Assembly (NCBI GenBank): GCA_030272585.1
Contig: BSYQ01000001.1
Span: 1,922,001-1,986,000, forward strand
Source of the DNA: Bryopsis sp. KO-2023
Taxonomy: Eukaryota > Chlorophyta > Ulvophyceae > Bryopsidales > Bryopsidaceae
Direction: 5' to 3'
DNA length: 64,000 nt
The notes beneath the pieces were generated by a model, which was given only the letters and a program-made list of their open reading frames with translations, did not search any database and was not told the origin of the DNA. Both the position numbers and the translations under genes were made by a program. Positions within the stretch are counted from its first letter, which is position 1. Each line of letters starts with the position of its first letter. Shown piece after piece: positions 44,156 to 55,144 of this stretch.

Positions 44156-45466
44156 TCAGCCATCCAACAAACCATCTGTAATGTGGCCCTTGACTTTTCC
44201 TTCCGCTGCCAGTGTCTCACTCTTTTCACTCTCCCCTTTCCTTTTGACCCTCATTAATGGCGTGACCCCCCTAACAACATCTTTGGACCTCTTGTACGGC
44301 GTTCCAGAATAGCTGGCTCTCAACTGCAGATCCGTTCCTGGCGTTTTAACCCGCATTGCAGAAGCCAGTTTCTGTCCAGCGACCGACAGGTTCCCTTTTC
44401 CGCTGCCCAATCTGATCGGAGTCGGCGTCATTGAAGCTTGGCGCAATGCAATCGATTTCCTTGCTGAAGTTGCCAACGCTTTTCCAACCTTATCCCTCTG
44501 CGACAATTCGCAGATTTTGAACCCGGGGGTCATGCTGCCATCCAATCTTATCGGGGTGCCACCCAGCTCCCCCCAAGTCATGATCGGGGAGACATTCACT
44601 CCGGCCACAGGAACGGGGGTGGCAACATAGGTGTAGTCTTTTTTCCCTCCATTTGATCCTTTGATGGCCATCCCATCCTCTTGTTCCTCCAGCGCTGCTT
44701 CGGCTTCGGTTGGAAAACGTGTGTTGCTGAGCCTAATTTCCTTTGGAGGACCTTGGACAGTTTCCGCGATTTCAGTTTCTGTTCTGGTGGCAACCCCAGT
44801 TTGGGTCGAATCGTAGAAAAGCTTGTTTTTTGGAACATGCTTCCACAATGTCAGTGAATCCGGTTGTTGTCCGGTGGTCCCGTAGCCATCGGTTTGAGGT
44901 TTCCCCTCCAGCAAAGGCAGGTTTTTATCCTCCAGGTAATGCCAGAATTTTTGCCTCTTCCTTTTCAAAGATTCCTCTTGCAACACTTGGAAAGAGGCGT
45001 TATCCTCTGAAGTGCAGCAACTCAAAAACTGGTCGAGAGACATCTTTTTCCCCATGTCCTTCGAAGCACGAGGATGCACGTGCACCTCCGAAGTTGGTCG
45101 TGGAGTCCTGTCCGAAACTACGGTCGGGGTTTGAAGTTGGCTGGCTTCTTCGGCGCCCACCATCGGGGTGTCCCTCAAACCGCTGGTTTCAACCGCACCC
45201 AATCCCCTCAGCCCATGAGTGCTTCCTTCGTCGCCAACGTAGGGCGTCCCCAGCACAGTTGCAGGTGTATCCTGTCCGGCTGGCCCTGCGCGGAAGTGTT
45301 GCAACTGCTCCAGCTGCTGCCGCATGATTGGCACGTCGGGAAAGAAATCCCGCTCTATGATAGTTTCGATTTCCGCCAAGTATTCCTCCTCTTCCAAAAC
45401 CACCTTTTTGCGCTTCCGTGGCGGAGGTGGTGGCATGTCGGTAGTTTTCGACTTGACCAGATCCAT
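44156..45466 (-). CDS. ESS2: splicing factor ESS2 (DGCR14/Es2 family)
   Basis: Intronless in this window, 436 aa on minus. ESS2 is a nuclear, spliceosome-associated protein found at C complexes. The signature EEEYLAEIETIIERDFFPDV is at residues 26-45, after a Pro and Lys/Arg-rich start. Other family segments are DNASFQVLQEESLKRKRQKF, YVATPVPVAGVNVSPIMTWG and GGTPIRLD; the latter two are the conserved C-terminal block with ESPIMTWGE-like sequence. Length is close to family members (about 450-500 aa). The absence of introns is unusual beside heavily split neighbours. It is divergent from SGF11. Confidence 0.93.
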   Translation of the reverse strand: MDLVKSKTTDMPPPPPRKRKKVVLEEEEYLAEIETIIERDFFPDVPIMRQQLEQLQHFRAGPAGQDTPATVLGTPYVGDEGSTHGLRGLGAVETSGLRDTPMVGAEEASQLQTPTVVSDRTPRPTSEVHVHPRASKDMGKKMSLDQFLSCCTSEDNASFQVLQEESLKRKRQKFWHYLEDKNLPLLEGKPQTDGYGTTGQQPDSLTLWKHVPKNKLFYDSTQTGVATRTETEIAETVQGPPKEIRLSNTRFPTEAEAALEEQEDGMAIKGSNGGKKDYTYVATPVPVAGVNVSPIMTWGELGGTPIRLDGSMTPGFKICELSQRDKVGKALATSARKSIALRQASMTPTPIRLGSGKGNLSVAGQKLASAMRVKTPGTDLQLRASYSGTPYKRSKDVVRGVTPLMRVKRKGESEKSETLAAEGKVKGHITDGLLDG

Positions 45467-45990
45467 CGCTCTCTATTTCCTCAACAACTCCCACACTCAG
45501 TGTTGCCGTTCGACTGCGTTTTACAGTTGCGGAGGGTTGGTGAACAACACACAACAGCAGAAAAATGAATGTCCCAGCTGAAACGAAGCTACTTCCACCA
45601 CAAAATGTACAACAGATTGTCTGATTAAACGACAACTACAACTGTATCAGTTTTTTTCCATTCGTCCCAGTTTGTGGATCTGTCAACACCAACCCACAGG
45701 GTAGGAACACAATGCAAGAAAGCGATTTTTGCTGCTTGCTTGGCCTCCTGTTGGAAATGGAAGACGGCGCTGGGTTGAATGTGTGAATTGCCATCTCCAG
45801 AAACCCGTCATACACAACATCCATTTCTGCATTCTATTTTTTGGGGCTCGACCCATTTCGCTGATGCGTTGGCTCTGACTGTGATTGGACCGCAGGGTGC
45901 GCTTGCGCCATTTTCGGCCACGTCTGTCTTGGGGGAGCGACCTCGCCCTGTGTTGCTTCCTCACTGCCATCGCCGCTCTGTAGTTTTCGA
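45467..45990. promoter_or_regulatory. divergent promoter region of ESS2 and SGF11
   Basis: About 520 bp between two start codons of nuclear gene-expression factors. No specific motif could be named. Short ORFs here have no coding character. Confidence 0.4.
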
Positions 45991-47413
45991 ATGGTGTCCG
46001 AAGACAAAACCGGAAGGGACGCAGCTCCCGTGAAACGAGAACTGGACAACGTGGAAGAAGCCGACCTGCCAGATATGGTCAGGCGCCGTGTTCGATAGAA
46101 ACCTGTCTTTTCTGCGTTGAAACTAGTCGGGCGCGCTGACGACATTCCACCATTTGCGCCTTGCAACGGATGTTTTCGTCGAGGGAATCGTCGCGAGTGA
46201 CGCCAAGCTGTCGAAAGCTTGGTGTTCGGTTTCGCATCACCACCAAATCCCACACAAGTGCTTTCTTGCGCGTTCGTTGTCTATACGGACAGAACCCTTT
46301 TTCTGTCACCCCCCAACCCGTCGCGTTGCCAATTTCTCTTCCTGTCCCGGCACGAAACGCATTTTTATCAAGCTTTTGGTGTGCCGAAACGAGATTATTC
46401 ACTGTTGAAGCCAATCTATTTTTTGTGCACCCGACAGGTTGCCAAACGCCAACGGGAAGAAGCGTCGCAGTATCCTCGAACTGTTCCCGAAGAACAGATG
46501 GGCAACAGCCGCGCTTCATATCGAGAAGATAAGATGGAGTCGCCCTCCGACTCTGCAGAGGCTCAGGTGCGGTTCGTCTCGGCGTTGACGTCGACTCAAC
46601 TCAGTTCGTTAAAACGCGCACTGGCCAGGGATTTTGGGTTTGCGCACGCGCGCAGGTCTCCGCGTGGGGATCCCCGCTGGTAGCTAACCCACGCGGTGTG
46701 TTTGATTTGTCTCAGACGGAGGCTGAGTGCGGAGGAGCATCGACAGGCTCGGCGTATTCTGGCGATAGGAGTGCGGAGGAAACGATCGGACGCCCGGCAA
46801 CTCCAGGGGAAACCAGTGGAGCTTCGTCGCCACACGACGGGTGGAAACGCGAGGAGGTGAAGCACAGCAGGAGGAAGGTGGGGTTGACGACTATGGTCCC
46901 ACTGCCACCAATTCGTTCCTGTCACGTGGGGGGCCAATCGAATCAAATCTATTGAGCGCGCAGATGACGGATATTTTTAGATTTCGGGATATTTTCCAGA
47001 TTCTTACGTGATTGAATGGTATCTCACCTGTGAATTGCAGGGACCACAGGGAGAGATGGATTTGTTTGGGCAGTTCCTGCCATATGTGTCAGGGGAGCTT
47101 GTCAAGTGCAAGAGATGTGGGAGGTCGATCATGGCTGGAAAGTAGGTGACCATGGCATTCCCCCCCCCAAAGAAAAAATCAAACAACCCCCCTGTAGTTT
47201 CCTGGTGCCCTCCAAACCACACCCCCCCCCCCTTGATTCTGCTTGATTCGAAATATGTTGTCCAAGTGTAGTAAGAAACAGAAGACTGAGGAAATCACTG
47301 GGATTGATGGGGTGCAGTGAGTTGTGTGTTCGATTGTGGATGTGATGTGCTGCAGGTTTGCCATGCATTTGTCCAGATGCATGGGGTATGGCCGGAACAG
47401 TCGGAATTCCTAA
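45991..47413 (+). CDS. SGF11: SAGA deubiquitinase module subunit SGF11
   Basis: Five exons join in phase: 45991-46077, 46438-46566, 46716-46877, 47041-47141, 47356-47413, giving 178 aa. SGF11 links Ubp8/USP22 to SAGA and helps it engage H2A/H2B in the nucleosome. The C-terminal finger has Cys149, Cys152, His164 and Cys168: CKRCGRSIMAGKFAMHLSRC followed by MGYGRNSRN, the diagnostic SGF11/ATXN7L3 sequence. Upstream lies MDLFGQFLPY, matching the family's short D-L-F-G block. Residues 1-120 are acidic and low complexity. The finger is split by an intron after Lys160, so no single ORF shows it whole. Confidence 0.92.
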
Positions 47414-47886
47414 AGAGTGCATGTTCCTTTCGATCGGCCAAAAAGAAAGGATCGGTGGAGTCTGGATTGAGGATTTTTTTTGACACAGAAAGTAGGAGGG
47501 GGGGGTTGTTTTTTCAATCGATGTCTGGACACCCTTCTTTGTTGGTGTTTTTCTTTTTAACATTAAGGATTCACAGGGTTGAGTGAGATGAGGCTGCTGA
47601 GCGGATTTTTTATTTATTCTTTGTGCAGGGATGTGTAGATTTGTGTGCTGTAATGAGATATAGTATGTACCAGCAACAGCTTTTTCGCCTGTATTCCTCT
47701 GTTGATCGATTATCAGCATGGCTCTGTCCCAAAAACCACAATTTCATTATTTTCAACGAGTGCAAAACCAACAGTACTGCTCGCCAAAATGCCTCACAAG
47801 GGTCCGTCCATCACGATCCATCTGCACATGTCTGGCCAATCACGGAGCAAATCTCTCCTGGATGTGATTATGGGATTCGTGAGGTT
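47414..47886. other. intergenic region
   Basis: About 470 bp. The frame of the next gene is open from 47623, upstream of the chosen ATG, but composition is unconvincing. Contains GGGGGGGTTGTTTT near 47503. Confidence 0.45.
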
Positions 47887-49498
47887 ATGAATCTCCAGCA
47901 GTTTCCAAGCCAGTTGCTCTCGATCGAGATGCAGTGCCCTGCAGCGCTTCGACCGCTTTGCTGCGTTAACCGGCCCATCCGCACTGATGGCCGCCTTGCT
48001 CTGGTGTCTTCCAAACAGGTGACTCTCGATGTTCACTTGCAATCAAGTGAATGGTGGTGGAGGGCGATCACAGCCATTGGACTGTCATGGAGGATTTCTT
48101 CAGAGCACCACCATCCTGGTCTCCTTTCTCAAAAGATTCTTGTTTTGATGGCATCTGAAACCAACCCTCTGGCCAACTGAAATGTCTGAATTTTTATATT
48201 TTTATAGATACGTGGGGACAAGAAATATCGAAAATACTGTTGTGAATTCCGGAAAAGGTTGGGGTTGCAACTCAAAAACTTGAGCCAAGAGAGAGAGAAA
48301 GCGAAACAATTTTTTGAAAGTAAATTCTCTGCCAGGGTATCTTTCCCCTGAAGCGGCTGGTGGTCGTCAGGGGAACAGGCTTTGGAAGTGGATCTGGTGG
48401 GAAAGGTAAAGGGGACCCCAAACCAAATCCAGAATCAGCACCTGCACCAGAAATCAGCGATGAGGGGAAAAAGGATGCGGTGAGGCCAAAAAATAAAAAT
48501 AAAGAAATTCTCAAGAAGCAAGAAACTAACACTTTAAAACATTGATGTGAAATATTGGTCTGGTCGGTCCAAAAAGAGGACCCCATTGTCCCGGTGTGAC
48601 TTCTGGTTTTTTGGCAGTGTGTCTTGGGATCAGTAAGAGAAAACTAACACTGAAGCAATGTGAGACTCAAATTGGAGGATGCTTGCTGTTATTAAATGTA
48701 TGTTCTGAAATGAGTTGGGGTTTCCTCGGCAGGCGGCCAAGGTGGATATCCTGGATGAACCGGAGCTTGCCATCGAAGCAAAGCTGGTATGATTACGGAG
48801 AATTTATTAATTGCTGTTTAATTAATCTCGACGTCATGGACACTCCATCTATGTATCATGATTGATTTTTCCAAGTGTGTTATGTTGACGCCGAAAACCT
48901 TATAAAACTTGAGTGGGAAATGAGTGATGTGGGGAAAAAAAATACAAAATAAAATATGAAATGAAATGAAATAAAAGTATATTTCCCCCTTCTCTGGCAA
49001 AAGAAGCCCCAAGTTCACCGAAAACGGATGGATGTGTCCTCCTGTTTCACTGTTTCTTTTTCCGTTTGTTTTTCCCAATTTTTTTTATTTTAGATGGCCT
49101 GTTATCCAAGTTTGAACACTTAGGGACAGGGGGTGATTGTGGAGGGGTATCATCTTTTGACACGTGTCCTGTTGCAGAGAGAAAGAAGGAAGTCCCGGCC
49201 ATCAAGAAAAGTGAATGTGGTTTCCCCGATGGTGGAGGAAATCAGATCAGGAGGGCCCACCACCGAAGAAGCTCAATTCGAGAGCAACGTCGTGTCCCTG
49301 CTGTTTTTCCTTTTCGGGTTGATTTTTCTGGAAGGCCTCTTCCTTGCAGCAGCAGGATTTTTGCCGGAGGGGGTGGATGATTTTGCTCTGAACGTGGTTT
49401 ACCCTGCCTTTTCCCCCACGGTTGGGGTTTTCTTGTTGTGTTCCAGTTTTTATGGCGTCTGGAAAACCAGGACTCAAAAAGGGGAGGAGGAGGGATGA
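47887..49498 (+). CDS. predicted plastid protein with two C-terminal membrane segments
   Basis: Four exons join in phase: 47887-48018, 48336-48479, 48733-48786, 49178-49498, giving 216 aa. The start MNLQQFPSQLLSIEMQCPAA and the following Arg/Ser-rich sequence resemble a chloroplast transit peptide. Then comes a Gly/Lys linker (GTGFGSGSGGKGKGDP), a charged helix and two membrane segments: about 146-168 (VVSLLFFLFGLIFLEGLFLA) and about 180-202 (YPAFSPTVGVFLLCSSFYG), ending YGVWKTRTQKGEEEG. This end recalls small thylakoid assembly factors such as LPA1-like proteins, but I could not assign it. An open stretch at 48209-48320 was rejected as an exon. Confidence 0.65.
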
Positions 49499-50319
49499 GG
49501 AGAGATTCTATTCCTTTGCTTGTGGCGGATCGCATGTGTTGATTTATCATTTTTGCCATGGATTCTTGTTTTGTTTTTTTTCTCTTTGACGCTGCAGTTG
49601 GTTTTTGTCACCTCACAACAAACAAATAGCTGGATGTAAAAAGATTTTTTTGTTCTTTTGCTGAGGCGACCCAGCGAGAGAAGTGTTGAATTTACATTCT
49701 TACACTGTGAAAAGCATGACCCCTGTTCCAACGAAAGTCTCTTCAAAGGCCATAACCTAGAGTCCTAACTGTACAAACTGCCAGCAACTACCCAACTGAG
49801 TTTCAAACTGAGTTTCTGCTTTCCACGAAAGCCAATTTTCCAGTTTTTCAGTATTGTTTTTGATATTTCCATGCTTTTGCAACTGGGAACCCCCAATAAA
49901 TTTTAGCTTCTATACGCAAGTAGTTTTTCCCCCTCCCATAACAAATACAAATGTGTGATGCTTGGATGTCTTTTGTCCAACTGCCCTCAGGCAAAATATG
50001 GGATGACATATCTACTCCCTTTGACCCTCTTGTGCGCTGAGTGACATTTTACCCAGCATTTCTTATCCCCAGTGGCTTTCAAGGAAATTTGGATTTGAAG
50101 GTGGTGTTCGATTTGGGTCGATAACAGCCGGAGAGATAGTCAGACTGGAATTCATCTGCACGGGCAACGGCTCTCTTTTGTCGAGCAGTTAGTTGTTGAG
50201 GATGTTTGAAAAACAATCCAGTTGAATTGCAGATCATCTTTTCATGAAGATTGGGTCCCACAAGAAGCAAAACTCAACTTGTGCATATTCACAGGAAATC
50301 CTGTTCCGAATTGATCATC

Positions 50320-50368
50320 TATATATATATATAGAGAGAGATATTATATATATATATATATATATATT
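50320..50368. repeat. compound (AT)n/(AG)n microsatellite
   Basis: Two AT runs interrupted by AGAGAGAG. Simple repeat in an intergenic region. Confidence 0.9.
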
Positions 50369-51776
50369 GTCTTGAGGGCTGAACCCTGTCGGTGGACAGG
50401 GTTATCAGAGAATGGCAATTGCCCCCAGATCAACACCATTCATTGTCCCACTAAGAAACCACAACAGCATACACTATATTTTTATGAACATTGTGCTCAG
50501 GGGATCCTGGTGGTGTTAGTCATGTCAGCAGCAATTCCTGTTGTGAGTTTCATACATCATCAACAAAGGAACGAAAACTGGGCTTTTTCCAAATTGTCTG
50601 GGAAAAAACACTCTTTGAGTGAAACCCTATCGACATTTATACTCGCCAAAACTCGCAATTTATAATAATACATTTACTGGCAACGCTCGCTTTTTTTCTT
50701 TCCTTTTCTTCTCCCTCCCCACATCAATTACAGTGATGTCCAAACCAGTTGAGCAATCGATCACAAGTCCCGGTCCCACAAAACAAGCAAATTCGCTGGG
50801 AAAAAAAACAAATACTTCCAGACCCATAATTTCTTGCCCACAAAAAGCGTCTCACTACCCGTAAATATGGCCCCACACGGCTCTCCTAATCAATCCAGTG
50901 CAATCAATTGTGCCTTGGAAAACCCTTCAACCCTAGCTGCATTCATATAGAAAAAGCAAATCCCCCCGCTTTCCTCCTCTTTTTTTTTTTGTTGTTTTCT
51001 TGTTTTCTCTCTCTCTCTCTCTCCATCTTATCTAAAAGTGGCACTGGCTTTTTTAAAGACGCCACACCCCAAATAGCACCGACTGCTCATCTGCACTTCG
51101 GCAGCCAAACAATTTACGAGGTCCTCCCCCTCCAAAAGTTTTCTTTTTTTTTTAACCAAAACTCCGACCACCTTTTTTTTTTCCTCCCTGCCCCACTACC
51201 ACGACCATCATCACCATCCCCCAAAAAAAAGGCCAAAAAAAAAATAAAAAAAATCCATCCAATCCAATTCAATCCAAATTCTGAAACAAAAAGTTTCTGC
51301 ATCATTAAGTGTCGCATCAATAAAAGAACCCCCCCCTCGTGTCTGGTCCCCCCCCCCCATTCTCGGTTTGTGGAATATTTTCTTCTTTTTTTTCCAGTCT
51401 TATTCAACCCCAAACCTTCCCATCTCCCCATACACACTCTCTCATTTTTTTTTTTTGGGCGTCCTTATGTCTGTCGCTATCGACTCGAATCCCCCCCTAC
51501 TTTTTCTTTTTCTTAAAAAAAACAAACTGATTTTCGCTTTGTTGATCCTTGAAAAAGAACAGGCCAAGGCAGAGCATAGTTTCTTAACATGCGTCGTCAC
51601 ATGCCATGCATTTTCCATCCGGTTAATCTGAATCATTGTGGGACCTAATGGCAGCCACACTCTTGTGAAAAAACCGCCGATTCCCTTAGTTTCTGCTTTT
51701 TTCTTCTTCTTTATCCTATTTTTTTTTCTACCAAATACACAATACACATATTAAAATGAAAATTTCTTTTGTTTTG

Positions 51777-51781
<5 letters not shown>

Positions 51782-51807
<26 letters not shown>

Positions 51808-51815
51808 CCTCTCTC
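51782..51815. repeat. (CT)n microsatellite
   Basis: About 15 CT units with one CCCT interruption, followed by long T tracts. A similar shorter CT run is at 51006-51023. Confidence 0.9.
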
Positions 51816-51957
51816 CGTTTTTTTTTTTCTTTTTTTTTCTCTTTTTTTTTTTTTTAAACTCTTGTTGAGGAGCGGTTCCGGACAAAAGCAAGAAAAAGAA
51901 ACACATGACGACAACTGCCTTTCCATCATTTTTCAAATACAAGTTCTAATTCTCCTA

Positions 51958-51976
51958 CCCCCCCCCCCCCCCCCCT
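51958..51976. repeat. poly-C tract
   Basis: Nineteen consecutive C on plus (G in the minus-strand transcript), one of several long C or G runs in this window. Confidence 0.85.
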
Positions 51977-52103
51977 CACATTTCCCATAATATGTTCTTG
52001 TTTGGCCTCCCCCACCCCTCCTTTTTTTTCCTCAAACAGGGGGCATATTTTTACTCTTTCTTTCTTTCTTTCTAAAATCCCTGTTTTTGTTCTGTTTTAA
52101 GCA

Positions 52104-54416
52104 CTACCATTCTTGTTTCGATTCCTCGGCTCCTCTAAGCTGTACGGTGTCATATATGAGCGCACCGGAGGCATTCGGGACGCACTCAAATACAGGACCA
52201 GAAGTTATTCTCCCTTCGCATGCTCTTGCTAGACGATCATACAAAGGGCACGACCCCCCAGCAGCTCGAGCCTCTTGCGACGCTTGAGGCAATCTATCTA
52301 ATAACGAACCCAGCTGCTGTGCAGTCATCGTTCCCCTGGTGGCAGGGACGGTTGCCGAGTGGGGGTCTGCTGAGGGGTCCAACTGGAGGGTGGCAACCTT
52401 TTGGGTTGTGTCGGCATCACACACAGTCACTTCCGAATCCATGGAGGAAGAGCTGTTCGCCAGCACTGAAATGGAGGACCTGATCAATTCTTGAGCGTTC
52501 GGGTCCAGCTGGGAAAAAAAAAACATCATAACACAACCTCGGCATGCAGCCACCGACAACAGGACATCGTCGAGAAAATGAAGCGAAACAAATCATAGCG
52601 AAAGATGATAAAACTGACAGAAAAAAGGTTGTGGGGACTACAACAGTACACACACCTGCCCAAATGCATGCTTTAGCTTCTTCATGACGGCCACTTGGTA
52701 ATCCAAATTGTTTCCCTCCAGCCCGCCCACCCCACCTTGTTTTCCCGAGCCATTGGGGGTATGCGTGTGTTGTATGATCACGCTGATCAGCTTCTTTGCC
52801 ACCTCCATGGAATCCTGCTCACAAAGCTGAGGTCTGAGTTCGATCGCAGGTCCACCAATGGTCCCATTCTGAACCCACAGCTTCTGTGTTAATCCACCTT
52901 CATGGAGCCTCAATCCTCGGCCATCATTGCCCACGTCTGCTTCTGGTTCGGCGGGCAGATGGATGCATTGCACCTGAGGCTGCGAAAGGGACCTCGATAT
53001 CGAATTTCCTCTCAGCTGGTCTCCCAGGTTGGCTTGATCGGAATGATCCACAGGTTGAGACTCTTGCGGCAAGAGTGCAGCACCTTGTTGAACAACAGAT
53101 ATGGAACTGAGCAAAGATTGACCCTGGACCGATGCACCCTCGCTCCGCCCACCACACACAACCCGATCACCAATCGATGACTCATCGTCTGCAATACTAT
53201 GCAGGTGTGATCCCTGTTTTGGAGTGGCTGCTGCTGGCGAGGGGTGCAGTAATGCTTTCAATTCTTTCAGTTGCTCTAGGTTTGGGTTGTATAACCCACC
53301 GATGATGACCTCTTGCTTGAGGCTCTCCAGCCGGGCGATCTCTCTCTGCATGTTGTCCTGATTTTGGTTGATCTTTTCCAGGATGGAGTTCCGCTTTTCT
53401 GGCGTCAGACTGGAGAAATCGATGGTCAAGTTGCTTTGCTGCACTTGTGGCACAGCCATGCGAGGGCTCTGACGCTGCTGCTGCTGCTGTTGCTGTTGCT
53501 GCTGTTGGGACCGTACCTTTTGACAGTGAATCACCAAACATGTTGAATTCAGGAGCGTGTTTAGGGGAAAGATTCCGAAAAGAAAGCCTAAAACTGACTT
53601 TCGTTTCGCTGGATTGTCTAATATGGATATGGTTGGGCCATCACTCACCACCTGTCCTGTTTGTGGAACATAGTGCCACGTATTTTGAACTGTGGATCCT
53701 TGCCTCATATCTGCAAGTGCAAAAATTTTCCAGGTCATGTCGCGCCGAGATTTGTGACAATGATTGAGGAAAGATCCCCAATCTTGTACGGGCCAGACGC
53801 AACGCGCGTCGACGTACATCCCATAACTAACCACACTTTTCTCACCTCGTTGGCCCGACCTCTGCAGCTCGTCTTGGACAGTCACGGGTGCCAAAAGCTG
53901 GCCAGACGGAGCCACAGATCGTTGCACCCCCAACCTGACCAAGCACAACGCCAACACAGAAGATCACTCCCAGTTCCGCCCCCTCCCCCCGACCACCGAA
54001 AAACAACACTCTTCCGCGAAACATACCTGAGAAGATCCGCCTCTAACTCACCAGCCTGCGATATCTGCCAGCCATGCCGCAACTGAGAGACCTCGGCCTC
54101 CTGGGTGTCGCAGGAAAAAATTCGAAAATACTGAGGGGGGAAATAACTAATAACTTACACATAACTTTTGGATATGAACAAGCCACACCTTCAGTTGTCG
54201 CAGAATTGTCAGGTCGTCGATGCTTGCGGCGGAGGCGGTCCATAGTTGCTCGCCATCTCTGTTTCCCACCCCTAGCACTTCACCCTGAGGCCGCAGATCC
54301 TTGCAGCCTGGATCGTTCATCGCATAGCGGGGTCGACCGAAGAAGCACCCTCGCGAAATGTCGGGCATTTCATCCCAGATTTGTGGCATGGACAATTTTA
54401 TTGTACGATTCCCCAT
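52104..54416 (-). CDS. Gln-rich protein of unknown function
   Basis: Six exons on minus: 54189-54416, 54027-54100, 53846-53934, 53652-53710, 52656-53516, 52104-52508, giving about 571 aa with consistent phases. Exons 1-3 encode a mixed N-terminus (WTASAASIDDLTILRQLK). Exon 5 opens with an 11-Gln run and a coiled coil (LTPEKRNSILEKINQNQDNM). Near its end a helix reads EVAKKLISVIIQHTH, and NNLDYQVAVMKKLKHAFGQ follows. The last exon contains LDPNAQELIRSSISVLANSS and an extended tail. Composition suggests a nuclear co-factor, but no domain was recognised. The 5' end is uncertain: the frame upstream (to about 54738) is also open in another phase, so an earlier exon may exist. Confidence 0.6.
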
Positions 54417-55144
54417 CTTTTAGTAAGCACTCCCCCCGTGCGGCATGCCGTCTCCCACCAGAGATGCCGCGAGCGCCGTTTGTCTGGTCAGAAACACCGT
54501 GCGGCTCCTCGAACAAAAATAGCTTCCAAAAATCCTCGAATTGAGGAAATCCTGGCTGGCCCTGTGTGGAACAAGCAATTGGAGGCGAGCAGGGCAGCAC
54601 CACACACAGGTGGAATAGTGGAAATTGTTGCGTTCTACTCAAGGCCGATATTCTAGTGACATATCTTCCGGAGGCGGCGCGTCGCCACCATATCGTAAAA
54701 CCACGGATAATAGAGCAGCACCCCGAAAAACGCCGCACAGGATTTCCTAGCCATCGATTTTCTTTCGCTTCAGCCGATGTCCAAACCTGTCAATTTCGCT
54801 TTCTCAACATGAAATCCAAACCGAACTTTCGCGCGTGACCACACATCAAGCGACTGCCGATGGAGTAATGGAACAAGATTAGAGCGTGTGGGATTTGCGA
54901 TTTGGTGGTTAGGTTGTGGGCTCACGGCGAAAGCGCTCGACATCTTTTTTATTCGAGGAGCTCCGCCTTACACGTGCAAGCGTGGAGACAATTTCCTTCC
55001 TTCTGGACGTCGGCGTCGACGCTCAATAGTTCGCCAGGCACACGCAGCGCGGGGACCTGTGCCGACACATCTTCAAAGACAACCTGCAACCGGACCGCTT
55101 CGCGAAGGAGCTGGCGAAAAATATTGTATTTTTGAATAGACATT
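54417..55144. other. upstream region between the Gln-rich gene and the Mei2-like gene
   Basis: About 730 bp. It includes open stretches on minus (54370-54738, with EDFWKLFLFEEPHGVSD) that could be a 5' exon of the Gln-rich gene, and the small minus ORF at 54949-55143. It must also hold the Mei2 promoter. Confidence 0.35.
54949..55143 (-). CDS. possible small gene or first exon, unknown
   Basis: Minus ORF starting MSIQKYNIFRQLLREAVRLQ, 64 residues, of protein-like composition. A strong donor-like GTAAGG lies near its end (about 54976), so it could be a first exon; I found no convincing second exon. Its ATG is one base away from the ATG of the Mei2-like gene on the other strand, so both cannot have usual leaders. 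FRQLLREA is faintly LYR-like. Low certainty. Confidence 0.25.
   Translation of the reverse strand: MSIQKYNIFRQLLREAVRLQVVFEDVSAQVPALRVPGELLSVDADVQKEGNCLHACTCKAELLE

Larger units (their letters stand above)
49499..52103. other. long low-complexity intergenic/3' region
   Basis: About 2.6 kb without supported genes. The plus strand from 50690 on is strongly pyrimidine-rich (T, C and CT tracts), so the transcript of the minus-strand gene ending at 52104 would be purine-rich, like the region downstream of the Mei2 gene. I infer a long 3' UTR of that gene. It also holds AT microsatellite 50320-50368, CT repeats at 51006-51023 and 51782-51815, and a 19-C run at 51958-51976. Confidence 0.45.

Noticed and set aside
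48209..48320. Open stretch (IRGDKKYRKYCCEFRKRL) after a TTTTATAG acceptor
   Set aside because: It could only continue through a 20-nt intron or into a stop; leaving it out gives an in-phase join with a coherent transit peptide and linker.
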